Assembly (NCBI RefSeq): GCF_003350475.1 | Contig: NZ_QQAV01000005.1 | Span: 124,001-188,000 of the forward strand | Length of the DNA stretch: 64,000 bases | Source of the DNA: Pseudacidovorax intermedius | GTDB lineage: Bacteria > Pseudomonadota > Gammaproteobacteria > Burkholderiales > Burkholderiaceae_C | Direction: 5' to 3' | In this document: piece after piece, positions 42,167 through 50,642 of the stretch | How positions within the stretch are numbered: the first letter of the stretch is position 1 | Layout of the letters: each line of letters begins with the position of its first letter | The notes under the pieces: model-generated | The model's database searches: none | What the model was told of the DNA's origin: nothing | What the model saw: only the letters and a program-made list of their open reading frames with translations | Made by a program: the position numbers and the translations under genes

Positions 42167-43834
42167 ATGCAATCCCTCCCTCCCCGGCCCGACATCGGGC
42201 ATCTGAAGAAGCAGGCCAAGACTTTGCTGGCCGACTATCGGCGCGGCCTGCCGGCCGCCCTGCAGCGCTTTCGCGCGGGCTTGCCCGCGGCGCGCGGCAG
42301 GGACGATGCCGCGCTCGCGGCGCAGTCGCTGCGGCTGCACGATGCGCAGTCCTGCATCGCGCGCGAGCACGGCTTTGGCAGCTGGGCCGATCTGCTGCAC
42401 TTTGTCGAAGCCCGGCGTACGCTGCACGACGATCCACAGGCGGCGCTGCTGCACTGGCTGCGGCTGGTGTACGCCGGCGATGTGGCCGGCAGCACCAACG
42501 CCAGCCGGCCGGCGGTCGCCGCGCGGCTCCTGGCGGAATACCCAGCGCTGGTGGCCGGCTCCGATCCCTGGCTGGCCTGCGCCATCGGCGACGAAGCGGC
42601 GCTGCGTGCCGCCACGCAACGCGATCCGTCCTGGGTGCACCAGCCTGGCGGTCTGCTGCGGCTCCCGCCGCTGGTGGCAGTCACCCATTCCGGCCTGGCC
42701 CGTGTGCCCGGTTTCGCGGAGGGTCTGCGGGCCTGCGTGGCATGGCTGCTGGCTGCCGGCGCCTCAGCCAATCAGTCCGTCGGCAGCCGGTGGCCGCCTG
42801 CCTCGCTGCATGCGCCCGACGAGTCCCTTCGCCTGTCGGCGCTGTACGGTGCGGCCGGCCAGGCGGGCGATGCGGCCATGACGAAGCAGCTGCTCGACGC
42901 TGGTGCCCAGCCGGACGATGGCGAGTCGCTCTATCACGCGCTCGACACGCCCGCCTGCGCGCGCCTGCTGCTGGAGGCCGGCGCCACGATCGCGGGGACC
43001 AACGCCATCTACCGCGCACTCGACCTTGACGATCCGCAGCCCCTGCAACTGCTGCTGGCGCATGGCGGCAATCCCAACGAGCCGCCGCCCGGCCCGCCGA
43101 CCTCGGACTGGGGCACGCCGCTGCTGTGGGCGATCCGGCGGCGCCGTTCGGTGGCGCATGTCCAGGCGCTGATCGATGCAGGCGCGCGCACCGATGTGCG
43201 CACGCCCGACGGTGTGACGGCTCGCGTCCTCGCGCTTCGCTTCGGCCTCCCGGAGATCGCCGCGCTGCCGGCGTTGGCCGCGTCGGGGCGTCCAGGCGGC
43301 GACGACCTCGACACGGTCGAGGCCTTCGTGGCCGCGTGCGCCCGTGGCGACACGCCGTGCGCGCTTGCCCTCCAGCGTGCCGAACCCGATGTGCTCGCCC
43401 GGTTGGACGACGCGCAGCGGCGCCTGCTGCCGGAACTGGCTGCCGATGGCTGCGACGCCGCCGTGCGTGCCATGGTGGCCTGTGGCTGGCCGCTGGAAGT
43501 TCGCGGCGGCGACATCGACGGCTCGGCCCTGAACCAGGCCGTGTTCCGCGGCGACGCGGCGCTTGTGCGCCTGCTGCTGGAGAACGGCGCCGACTGGCGA
43601 GCCCCGCATGGCTTCGGCGACGACGTGCGGGGCTCGCTGTCCTGGGCCTCGCTCAACACGCCGTCAGGCGAGGGCGACTGGGCCGACTGCGCCCAGGCGC
43701 TGCTGGATCACGGCATGCCGGTGGCCCGGCCCGATCCGGCGGGGTCGGACGCGGTGCTGATCGACGGCCGTCGCTACCTGTTCACGGACGAGGTGCGGGC
43801 CGTGCTGCTCGGCACGGTGGCACGCACCGGCTGA
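42167..43834 (+). CDS. Ankyrin-repeat-like protein
   Basis: A 555-residue cytoplasmic protein without signal peptide. The N-terminal 80 residues are helical with DIGHLKKQAKTLLADYRRG and SCIAREHGFGSWADLLHFVE, a pattern seen before ankyrin repeats in bacterial proteins. From about residue 95 on there are degenerate ankyrin-like units such as RLLLEAGATI, QLLLAHGGNPNE, ALIDAGARTDVRTPDG and RLLLENGADWRAPHG. It probably mediates protein contacts; partner unknown. It is monocistronic, between a terminator and convergent genes, and the upstream 200 bases hold no other gene. Confidence 0.75.
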   Translation: MQSLPPRPDIGHLKKQAKTLLADYRRGLPAALQRFRAGLPAARGRDDAALAAQSLRLHDAQSCIAREHGFGSWADLLHFVEARRTLHDDPQAALLHWLRLVYAGDVAGSTNASRPAVAARLLAEYPALVAGSDPWLACAIGDEAALRAATQRDPSWVHQPGGLLRLPPLVAVTHSGLARVPGFAEGLRACVAWLLAAGASANQSVGSRWPPASLHAPDESLRLSALYGAAGQAGDAAMTKQLLDAGAQPDDGESLYHALDTPACARLLLEAGATIAGTNAIYRALDLDDPQPLQLLLAHGGNPNEPPPGPPTSDWGTPLLWAIRRRRSVAHVQALIDAGARTDVRTPDGVTARVLALRFGLPEIAALPALAASGRPGGDDLDTVEAFVAACARGDTPCALALQRAEPDVLARLDDAQRRLLPELAADGCDAAVRAMVACGWPLEVRGGDIDGSALNQAVFRGDAALVRLLLENGADWRAPHGFGDDVRGSLSWASLNTPSGEGDWADCAQALLDHGMPVARPDPAGSDAVLIDGRRYLFTDEVRAVLLGTVARTG

Positions 43835-43908
43835 GCCCCGGCGGGCCACCCGCGGCCCATGAAACCGAAGAGCCGCCGGAGCTCGAATGGCCGCGGGGCA
43901 GCCCAGCT

Positions 43909-44964
43909 TCACTCGGCAATGCAAACCCGGTCGCGGCCGGACTGCTTGGCCTTCAGCATCGCCAGATCGGCCCGGTGCAATGTTTGCATGACGGATTCGC
44001 CCGCCCGCAGCGTGGCGATGCCGATGGAGACGGTCAGGCGTTCATCGGGCCGCGGCACCTGCGCAAGCAGCAGGCGCAGGCGTTCGGCCACCGCTGCCGC
44101 CCGGGCTTCCGAATGGCCCGGCAGCAGCACGCAGAACTCCTCCCCGCCGAGCCTGCCCAGCACGTCCTGCTGCGGCAGGGTCTGCCTCAACACCTCGCCC
44201 ATTCCCCGCAGCACCGCGTCGCCCGCCGCGTGACCATGGCTGTCGTTGAGCCGTTTGAAATGGTCGATGTCCAGGTACAGCAGTGCGAGCGATGCCCCGG
44301 TGTCGCGCGCAAGGCCGGCCGCCTGTTCCGCCTGGTGCAGGAACTCGGCCCGGCTGCGGGCGCCCGTGAGGGCGTCTGTGGCGCTGAGCTCCGCGAGCCG
44401 GCATTCCTGGTCGAAGGCGCGGCGTTGGTAGTCCTGGACGCGTCGGTGGGTGACGAAGGCTGTAGCGAGGGCGATGCCCGCATAGAGCGACGCGAAGACG
44501 GTGTCGGTCCGGTTGGCCGTGTGGTCGAACACGAAGGGCAGGAAGAAGGCATAGCAGGCCAGCGAGCCGCCGACCCACTGCGCCAACGTGATCCAGAAGA
44601 AGCTGGTGGTGACGACGACGATGATTGCCGCGGGAAGGAAGTACATGAGCGGCCGGTCGGTGCCGAGCGCGCCCAGATAGCAGTTGAGGCTCACCATGGC
44701 GATGGTCGCCATGCAGGCCAGGCCATAGGTCTGGACCGAGGGTGCGCGCGCGATGAGGAAGGCGAACAGCGCAGTGAGCGGCAGCAGCAGTACCCGCAGC
44801 CCCACATATTCGGGCATCGGGATCAGCAGCCGCGCCAGCAGCGCCGCCAAAGAACCGGCCACGGCGGTCACGCCCATCTCGACCGCCGTGAGCTGCAGGC
44901 GCTGGCGGGTGTGGTCCCGGTAGATTTCTTCTCGGTCGTCGGCGGGGGCGGTGCGCAGGCGCAT
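43909..44964 (-). CDS. Membrane diguanylate cyclase (GGDEF)
   Basis: A 351-residue protein with about six hydrophobic segments in the first 170 residues, a short linker helix, and a GGDEF domain (about residues 185-350). The active-site motif is GGEEF and the domain core (ALLYLDIDHFKRLNDSHGHAAGDAVLR) is intact, so cyclic di-GMP synthesis is expected. The RxxD inhibitory site that normally lies five residues before GGEEF reads PQQD, so product feedback inhibition is probably absent. Start and stop of the AAA ATPase gene overlap by one base (TGATG), coupling the two. Confidence 0.9.
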   Translation of the reverse strand: MRLRTAPADDREEIYRDHTRQRLQLTAVEMGVTAVAGSLAALLARLLIPMPEYVGLRVLLLPLTALFAFLIARAPSVQTYGLACMATIAMVSLNCYLGALGTDRPLMYFLPAAIIVVVTTSFFWITLAQWVGGSLACYAFFLPFVFDHTANRTDTVFASLYAGIALATAFVTHRRVQDYQRRAFDQECRLAELSATDALTGARSRAEFLHQAEQAAGLARDTGASLALLYLDIDHFKRLNDSHGHAAGDAVLRGMGEVLRQTLPQQDVLGRLGGEEFCVLLPGHSEARAAAVAERLRLLLAQVPRPDERLTVSIGIATLRAGESVMQTLHRADLAMLKAKQSGRDRVCIAE

Positions 44965-46124
44965 CAGCTTCTCGTCCCCCCACCCAGTGCCTTGCGCTCG
45001 CGCCAGGCCGTCTGGACGAAGGGATCGGTCACCGCATAGACGCCATGGCCCTTGCGGATGATGAGGTTGGCGTCGCGCAGTTCGTCGGCCACGCGCTGCA
45101 CCTGGTCGGCCGTCACCTCGCGAGCCAGTTGGGCGGTGTAGTCGGCCAGGGCCTGGGCGCCGAACAGGCCGGTGGCGTCGCCCTCGGCCCGGGCCACGCG
45201 GTCGAACACCGCGCCGGCCAGCGTGCCCAGGTCTTCCACCTTGCGCAGCTCCACGTCGGCCGCTGCCGTCTTGAGCGTCGCCGCGATGACGGGCAGGAAG
45301 CGGTCGGCCTCGGCCGGGTCTTCCTGCTGCAGCTGGCGCAGGGCACGGATCAGCTCTTCCGGGCGCCGACCCAGGGTGTCGAAGGCCTCGACGGCGACGG
45401 GCAGGCTGGGCTGCACACGGGCGCCTTCCAGGCGCAGGCCATCCAGCACATGGGCCACGTAGTCGCCGTCCAGCGTCGGGTAGTCGACCGAAGTGGCGCC
45501 CGCGAACGCATGCTTGCCCTGCAGCGTCATGCCCACCACCTGCGCACGGTGCGAGCCTGTGCCGATGAAGATGAAATGGCCAGCTGTGGCGGGCCGCGGA
45601 TTGATCGCGTCGCGGGCCGCCTTGATGGCCAGCAGCATCTGCGCGCCGTCTTCTCCGGCCAGGGCCTGCTGGACCTCGTCGACGATCAGCACGACATCGG
45701 TCCGGGCCTTGTCCACCACCTCGGTCAGCGCGTCGGCCAGCGTCACGCCGCCCTTGGCGCCCACCTCGTTCAACTGGAAGCCGAATTTGAAGCCGGCGGC
45801 GCCGACATCCAGCCCTTTGAGGCGTTTCAGCCGTGCAAGAACACCCGACCCGGGCGCCTGCAACTCGGCCAGTGCGCGCTGGATGGCGGCGTGGATGAGG
45901 GTGGCAGGGTTGGCCCGCGTGTCGGTCCACAGGTCCACATAGATGACGATGGCGCCCAGCGCTTCCAGCGCGGGGATCAGATCCTGCCGCAGAAAGGTGG
46001 TCTTGCCGGTGCGGCGCAGCCCGGACAGGAACAGTCCGGACCGCAGCCCTTGGTCGAGCAGGCCCGGACGCAGGAGCTGCTGCGCCATCTGTTCAGCCAG
46101 GGCGGTACGGTGGAACAAGATCAT
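44964..46124 (-). CDS. AAA/ORC-like P-loop ATPase
   Basis: A 386-residue protein with Walker A GLRRTGKTTF at about residues 35-44, Walker B VVLIVDEVQQAL, a sensor-like GTGSHRAQVVGM and a C-terminal winged-helix-like region (ADELRDANLIIRKGHGVYAVTDPFVQTAWRERK). It resembles the ORC/CDC6-like archaeal-type ATPase family found as single genes in many bacteria, whose role is unclear. An AT-richer region with near-repeats TTAGCCGTTTC and TTAGCCCGTTCC lies just upstream on its strand. Coupled translationally to the diguanylate cyclase gene, which is an unusual partner. Confidence 0.8.
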   Translation of the reverse strand: MILFHRTALAEQMAQQLLRPGLLDQGLRSGLFLSGLRRTGKTTFLRQDLIPALEALGAIVIYVDLWTDTRANPATLIHAAIQRALAELQAPGSGVLARLKRLKGLDVGAAGFKFGFQLNEVGAKGGVTLADALTEVVDKARTDVVLIVDEVQQALAGEDGAQMLLAIKAARDAINPRPATAGHFIFIGTGSHRAQVVGMTLQGKHAFAGATSVDYPTLDGDYVAHVLDGLRLEGARVQPSLPVAVEAFDTLGRRPEELIRALRQLQQEDPAEADRFLPVIAATLKTAAADVELRKVEDLGTLAGAVFDRVARAEGDATGLFGAQALADYTAQLAREVTADQVQRVADELRDANLIIRKGHGVYAVTDPFVQTAWRERKALGGGTRS

Positions 46125-46373
46125 TTCGGCAATTTTATCGGAACGGGCTAATTATTTGAAACGGCTAAATCTGCCAAAACGAGGGTAGATCTTCGCGATT
46201 CCTTGGTCCGCTGTTTCAACACCGGCACAACGCAGGCGCCGTGCAGGCCGTCTCCCACAGCCGTCCGCGCCAGCCCCGCACGCCTGGCCGCCGGACTGTT
46301 CATCGAAGGTTCGCACCAGACCGGTCGAGAGGCGGCCGGTCCCATGTGACCATCTATGAAAGGAACAGTCACC

Positions 46374-46970
46374 ATGAAGCAACGACAACAACAACGATCG
46401 CACCGTCTCCTCGCCTGCGCCCTGCTGGGCGGACTGCTGGCCGTCGGGGGCTATGCACAGGCCCAGGGCATCGGGGTCGGCGTGGGCGTCAATGCTGACG
46501 TGAATGCATCTGGCTCCGCCGCCGGCCAGCGTGCCGGCGCCGGTGTGTCGACCGGCACCAACGCGGGTGTCGGCGCGGGGACGACCCACAGCGGTTCCCA
46601 CGCGAGCGGCAACGCGCGTACCGCCGGCAGCGCCAACGCGCAGACGAGCGGCTCGGGCACCGGCAACGCGGCGGGCGGCGTGGGCCATGCGGTCGGTGGC
46701 GTTCTGGGTGGCGTGACTGGCGCTGTCGGCAACGCGCCCAACGCCGTGGGGGGCGTGGCCAACACGGTGGGCGGCGCCGCGAACACGGCGACCGGCGCTG
46801 CCACCTCTGCGGGGGGCATTGCTGGCGGCCTGACCAATACCGTGGGCGGCTCGCTCAAGGGCGCCGGCGGTGCGGCGGGCTCTGCCGGCGGTGCACTCCG
46901 GGCGCCGGGGGCCGCGGTCAACGGCAGCGGCAATGCCCAGGGCTCGGGGGCAGTGAACCTGCAGAAGTAA
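46374..46970 (+). CDS. Secreted Gly/Ala-rich low-complexity protein
   Basis: A 198-residue protein with a signal peptide of about 30 residues (LLACALLGGLLAVGGYAQA) and a mature part composed almost entirely of Gly, Ala, Asn, Val, Thr and Ser. It has irregular repeats such as GxGVNADVN, NTVGGA and GGVxGAVGNAP. AAGGA lies 9 bases before ATG 46374. It stands alone with a strong terminator. Composition resembles surface or amyloid-like filler proteins, but no known family was recognised; cell-surface or periplasmic location is inferred. Confidence 0.7.
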   Translation: MKQRQQQRSHRLLACALLGGLLAVGGYAQAQGIGVGVGVNADVNASGSAAGQRAGAGVSTGTNAGVGAGTTHSGSHASGNARTAGSANAQTSGSGTGNAAGGVGHAVGGVLGGVTGAVGNAPNAVGGVANTVGGAANTATGAATSAGGIAGGLTNTVGGSLKGAGGAAGSAGGALRAPGAAVNGSGNAQGSGAVNLQK

Positions 46971-46989
46971 TCCCCTCTTGCTGACCCGG

Positions 46990-47025
46990 AAGGCCCGCGG
47001 CGTGAAAGCGCCGCGGGCCTTTGTT
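46990..47025 (+). terminator. Rho-independent terminator
   Basis: AAGGCCCGCGGCG (46990-47002), loop TGAAAG, CGCCGCGGGCCTT (47009-47021) form a perfect 13-base-pair stem, followed by TGTTCGT. It lies 19 bases after the stop codon at 46970 and is the clearest terminator in the window. Confidence 0.85.
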
Positions 47026-47078
47026 CGTACCGCGCGGAAAGGGTTGGCACGGATGCTGCAAGGGAAAACCAGACTGTC

Positions 47079-47093
47079 GATTGTTAGACAATC
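47079..47093. promoter_or_regulatory. FCD-GntR operator upstream of the amino-acid ABC operon
   Basis: GATTGTTAGACAATC is a perfect 6-3-6 inverted repeat containing TTGT-N3-ACAA, close to known operators of FCD-type GntR regulators such as LldR. It is 60 bases upstream of the ATPase start at 47153. The regulator gene at 51364-52032 closes the same operon and is the natural ligand; that pairing is inferred. Confidence 0.6.
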
Positions 47094-47152
47094 CAACAAA
47101 AATCCGCCCATCTCTCTGCCCACGTCGCTCCAGCCTCCAAGCCTGTCCCGTC

Positions 47153-47932
47153 ATGACCCAGCCCATCCTGCGCATCAGCGGCCTCCACAAGCGCTTCGGC
47201 GATCACCATGTGCTGCAGGGCATCGATTTCGACGTGCAGCCCGGCGACCGCGTGGCCATCCTGGGCTCCAGCGGCTCGGGCAAGAGCACCTTCCTGCGCT
47301 GCCTCAACTTCATGGAGACGCCCAGTGCCGGCAGGATCGAGCTCAAGGGCCGCCCCATCGGCCGGCCCGACGCGCGTGGCGGCGATGCCGTGCGCTACAC
47401 CCAGGCTGAGCTGGCGCAGGTGCGCCGGCAGGTGGGCATGGTGTTCCAGCAGTTCAACCTGTTTCCGCACATGACGGTGCTGGGCAACGTGATGGAAGGC
47501 CCCATCACGGTGCGTGGCATGGCCGCTGCGAGGGCCCGGGACATCGCCCTGCGCGAACTCGACAAGGTGGGCCTGGCCCACAAGGCGGACGCCTACCCCG
47601 GCCACCTGTCGGGCGGTCAGCAGCAGCGCGTGGCCATCGCCCGCGCGCTGGCCATGGAGCCCGACGTGCTGCTCTTCGACGAGCCCACGTCATCGCTCGA
47701 CCCCGAACTCGTGGGCGAGGTGCTCAACGTCATCCGCGACCTGGCCGAGGAAGGCCGCACGATGCTGCTGGTGACCCACGAGCTGGGCTTTGCCTACCAC
47801 TACGCCAACAAGGTGCTCTTCCTGGCCGACGGCCTGATCTATGAAGCCGGCACCCCCGACGAGGTGCTCAAGCACCCGCGCAAGGAGCGCACGCAACGCT
47901 TCCTCGAACGCTTCACGGCCTTCAGCTTCTGA
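47153..47932 (+). CDS. Polar amino-acid ABC transporter ATP-binding protein
   Basis: A 259-residue ATPase of the polar amino acid (GlnQ/HisP) type: Walker A GSSGSGKS, FQQFNLFPHMTVLGNV Q-loop, signature LSGGQQQRVAIARAL and Walker B VLLFDEPTSSLDPE. The insertion RPDARGGDAVRYTQAELAQVRRQ between strands is typical of HisP-like proteins. Start at 47153 matches the family. First gene of an operon of ATPase, aminotransferase homologue, binding protein, two permeases and a GntR regulator. Confidence 0.92.
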   Translation: MTQPILRISGLHKRFGDHHVLQGIDFDVQPGDRVAILGSSGSGKSTFLRCLNFMETPSAGRIELKGRPIGRPDARGGDAVRYTQAELAQVRRQVGMVFQQFNLFPHMTVLGNVMEGPITVRGMAAARARDIALRELDKVGLAHKADAYPGHLSGGQQQRVAIARALAMEPDVLLFDEPTSSLDPELVGEVLNVIRDLAEEGRTMLLVTHELGFAYHYANKVLFLADGLIYEAGTPDEVLKHPRKERTQRFLERFTAFSF

Positions 47933-47965
47933 AGCAGCCGCTCCCTCATTCCGCGCCCTCCTCCC

Positions 47966-48898
47966 ATGCAGCTTTCCAACCCCGCCTCCGCCACCAGCTC
48001 CCAGGCCTACCGGGCCGACGACCGCAACGAGCAGGTGCTCGTCTACCTCAACGGCGACTTCGTGCCCCGCAGCGAGGCCAAGGTCTCGATCTTCGATGCC
48101 GGCTACGTCTGCGGCGACGGCGTGTGGGAAGGCGTGCGCCTGGTCAAGGGCCGCGTGATCTCCTTCGACGCCCACATCGACCGCCTGTTCGAAGGCGCCA
48201 ATGCCATCGCCATGGACATCGGCCTGACCAAGCAGCAGGTCAAGGACGTGATCCTGCGCACCTTCGAGGTGAACGGCATGCACGACGGCGCGCATGCGCG
48301 CCTCATGGTGACGCGCGGCCTCAAGAAGACGCCCAACCAGGACCCGCGCTTCATCATCGGCAGCGCCACCGTGGTCTGCGTGGCCGAGCACAAGGTGGTC
48401 GACGCCGCGGCCAAGAAGCGCGGCCTGGCGTTGCACACCAGCACCATCCGCTGCAGCACGCCCGACGTGTTCGACCTGCGGCTCAACTCGCACAGCCGGC
48501 TCAACTTCATCCAGGCGCTGATCCAGGCCATCCATGTGGGCGCCGACGAGGCGCTGATGCTGGACACGAACGGCTTCGTCTCCAGCTGCAACTCCACCAA
48601 CTTCTTCATCGTGCGCGGCGGCGCGCTGTGGACCTCGTCCGGGCGCTACTGCTTCAACGGCATCACGCGCGCCACGGTGCTGCGCCTGGCGCGCGAGAAC
48701 GGCATCCCGGTGCACGAGGGCGACTACACGCTGGCGGAGGTCTATGCCGCCGACGAGGCCTTCGTCACCGGCACCCTGGGCGGCCTGACGCCCGTGGCGG
48801 CCATCGACGGCCGCCGCCTGCCCACCGAGGGCTACGGCCCGCTGACACAGCGCCTGGCCGAGCTGTACCAGGCCTACATCACGGCACCGGCGGTCTGA
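47966..48898 (+). CDS. Class IV aminotransferase-fold protein lacking the catalytic lysine
   Basis: A 310-residue protein of the BCAT/D-amino acid aminotransferase/ADC lyase fold. ARLMVTRG, FVSSCNSTNFF, GITRATVLRLARENGI and FVTGTLGGLTPVAAIDG all match the family. The Schiff-base lysine should fall 3 or 4 residues before the conserved Asn of the following helix, but here the segment is LNSHSRLNFIQAL, with His176 and Ser177 in those places. The fold and PLP-phosphate contacts seem kept while the usual chemistry should be lost. It may be a sensor, a scaffold, or a Lys-independent enzyme. It lies inside an amino-acid transport operon. Confidence 0.82.
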   Translation: MQLSNPASATSSQAYRADDRNEQVLVYLNGDFVPRSEAKVSIFDAGYVCGDGVWEGVRLVKGRVISFDAHIDRLFEGANAIAMDIGLTKQQVKDVILRTFEVNGMHDGAHARLMVTRGLKKTPNQDPRFIIGSATVVCVAEHKVVDAAAKKRGLALHTSTIRCSTPDVFDLRLNSHSRLNFIQALIQAIHVGADEALMLDTNGFVSSCNSTNFFIVRGGALWTSSGRYCFNGITRATVLRLARENGIPVHEGDYTLAEVYAADEAFVTGTLGGLTPVAAIDGRRLPTEGYGPLTQRLAELYQAYITAPAV

Positions 48899-48936
48899 TT
48901 TCCCTTCTTTCCCTGTCCACTTTGTAGGAGCGACGA

Positions 48937-49782
48937 ATGAACATCCTGTCCCGCTTTGCCGCCGTCCGCCGCGGCCTGCTGCTCGGCCTGGTCGGCCTCG
49001 GCCTGCTGGCCGGCATGCCGGCCCAGGCCCAGACGCTGGAGAAGGTCAAGAAATCCGGCGAGCTGCGCATCGGCGTGGCGCCCGGCGACCCGTGGTACTA
49101 CCGCGACCCCGCCACCGGCCAGTGGACCGGCGTGGGCGTGCTGATGGGCGAGCAGATCGCCAAGAACATCGGCGTGAAGATGGTGCCGGTCGAGACCACC
49201 TGGGCCAACAGCGTGGCCGGCCTGCAGTCGGGCCAGTTCGACGTGATGTTCGTGCTTGATGCCACAGAGGAGCGCAAGCGCGCCATCGACTTCCCGGCCG
49301 CGCCCATGCTCTGGTACGCCCAGGGCGTGCTGGCCAAGGACGGCCTGACGGTCAAGAACTGGAGCGACCTCGACAAGCCCACGGTGCGCGTGGGCGTGGC
49401 CCTGGGCACCGCCACCGACCGCGATCTCACCAAGCGCCTGCCCAACGCCAAGATCGAGCGCTTCACGAACACCGACGAAACCGTGGCCGCTTTCAATGCC
49501 GGCCGTGTGGACGCCATCGGCTTCTACCACTCGGTGCTGACCATCGCGTACTCGAAGATCAAGAAGGGCAGCGTGCAGATCCCGCAGCCGGTGGTCGCCA
49601 TCGCCACTAGCGCCGGCGTGCGCAAGGAGCAGGACCCGGCCTTCCGCGACATGCTCGACGAGCAGTTCAAGAAGCTCTATGCCTCGGGCCAGACGCAGGC
49701 GCTCTACGCCCAGTATCTCAAGACCAAGGGCCTGGATCCGGACAAGATGCCTGGCGTCACGAAGGAGTCGCTGGAGAAGTAA
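48937..49782 (+). CDS. Amino-acid ABC transporter substrate-binding protein
   Basis: A 281-residue family 3 periplasmic binding protein: signal peptide of about 31 residues ending in AQAQ, then SGELRIGVAPGDPWYYRDPATGQWTGVGVLMGEQIAKNIG and LQSGQFDVMFVLDATEERKRAIDF. Ligand is likely a polar or acidic amino acid or an analogue. A GTAGGAGCGACGA leader with a GGAG site precedes ATG 48937. The downstream permeases are separated by an intergenic inverted-repeat element. Confidence 0.9.
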   Translation: MNILSRFAAVRRGLLLGLVGLGLLAGMPAQAQTLEKVKKSGELRIGVAPGDPWYYRDPATGQWTGVGVLMGEQIAKNIGVKMVPVETTWANSVAGLQSGQFDVMFVLDATEERKRAIDFPAAPMLWYAQGVLAKDGLTVKNWSDLDKPTVRVGVALGTATDRDLTKRLPNAKIERFTNTDETVAAFNAGRVDAIGFYHSVLTIAYSKIKKGSVQIPQPVVAIATSAGVRKEQDPAFRDMLDEQFKKLYASGQTQALYAQYLKTKGLDPDKMPGVTKESLEK

Positions 49783-49800
49783 CGCCCGGCACGGCGGACG

Positions 49801-49920
49801 GCCAGTTGGCCGTTCGCCCTGAGCTTGCCTGTCCTGAGCCTGTCGAAGGGTCGAAGAGCCTGCATACGTGTGTGCCCCGGCTTCGACAAGCTCAGCCCGA
49901 ACGGCATTTGGCCAACTGAC
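49801..49920. repeat. Long imperfect inverted repeat in the transporter operon
   Basis: GCCAGTTGGC and TTCGCCCTGAGCTTG with a following CTGTCGAAG (49801-49848) pair with CTTCGACAAGCTCAGCCCGAA and TTTGGCCAACTGAC (49881-49920). The element could form a long hairpin in the mRNA between the binding protein and the first permease. CTTCGACAAGCTCAG-type sequences are widespread dispersed intergenic repeats in proteobacteria. It may stabilise the upstream mRNA or reduce permease expression. Confidence 0.7.
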
Positions 49921-49947
49921 TGGCGTTGCGCTGTAGCGCTCTTGCAC

Positions 49948-50637
49948 ATGAACTACGACTGGGACTTCGGCGCGGTCTGGGAATACCGCCAGATGCTGCT
50001 GACGGGCGTGCTCGGCACCTTCCGCATCGCGGCGGTGGCCATTGCGATGGGCGTGCTCATTGGCGCCGTGCTGGCCACGATGCGCCTGACGAAGACGCGC
50101 TGGCTGCAGTGGCCGGCGCTGTGGTTCACCGAGTTCTACCGCAACACGCCGCCGCTGGTGCACTTCTTCTGGGCCTTCTATGCCCTGCCCGTGGTGCTGG
50201 GCGTGAGCCTGGACCCGTACGTGGCGGCCATCATTGCCCTCTCCACCCAGTCGGGCGCCTTCTATGCCGAGGTGTTCCGCGGCGGCGTGGTCAGCATCGA
50301 CCGCGGCCAGTGGGAAGGCGCCCGCGCCCTGGGCATGCGTCCGCCCGCGGTGCTGCGGCGGGTGGTGCTGCCGCAGGCCCTGCAGCGCATGCTGCCGCCC
50401 TTCATGGAACGCTCCTTCGAGCTCATCAAGACCACCGCGCTCGCGTCGACGCTGGCTTATTCCGACCTGCTCTACCAGGCCATGCAGGTCAACAGCATCA
50501 CCTTCCGCCCGCTGGAGGTCTACACCGTGGTGGCGGCCATCTTCTTCGTCACGCTGCTGGTGCTCAGCACGCTGGCGCACCTGCTGGAGGCACGGCTCAC
50601 GCGTGCCACCCGGCCCGTTTCCGCGACTGCGAGGTGA
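49948..50637 (+). CDS. Polar amino-acid ABC transporter permease 1
   Basis: A 229-residue permease with five hydrophobic segments. YRNTPPLVHFFWAFYALP and AEVFRGGVVSIDRGQWEGARALGMRPP (EAA loop) match the GltJ/GlnP family. ATG 49948 lies just after the intergenic inverted repeat and has no strong Shine-Dalgarno sequence. It should form a heterodimer with the next gene product. Confidence 0.92.
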   Translation: MNYDWDFGAVWEYRQMLLTGVLGTFRIAAVAIAMGVLIGAVLATMRLTKTRWLQWPALWFTEFYRNTPPLVHFFWAFYALPVVLGVSLDPYVAAIIALSTQSGAFYAEVFRGGVVSIDRGQWEGARALGMRPPAVLRRVVLPQALQRMLPPFMERSFELIKTTALASTLAYSDLLYQAMQVNSITFRPLEVYTVVAAIFFVTLLVLSTLAHLLEARLTRATRPVSATAR

Positions 50638-50642
50638 CCGGC

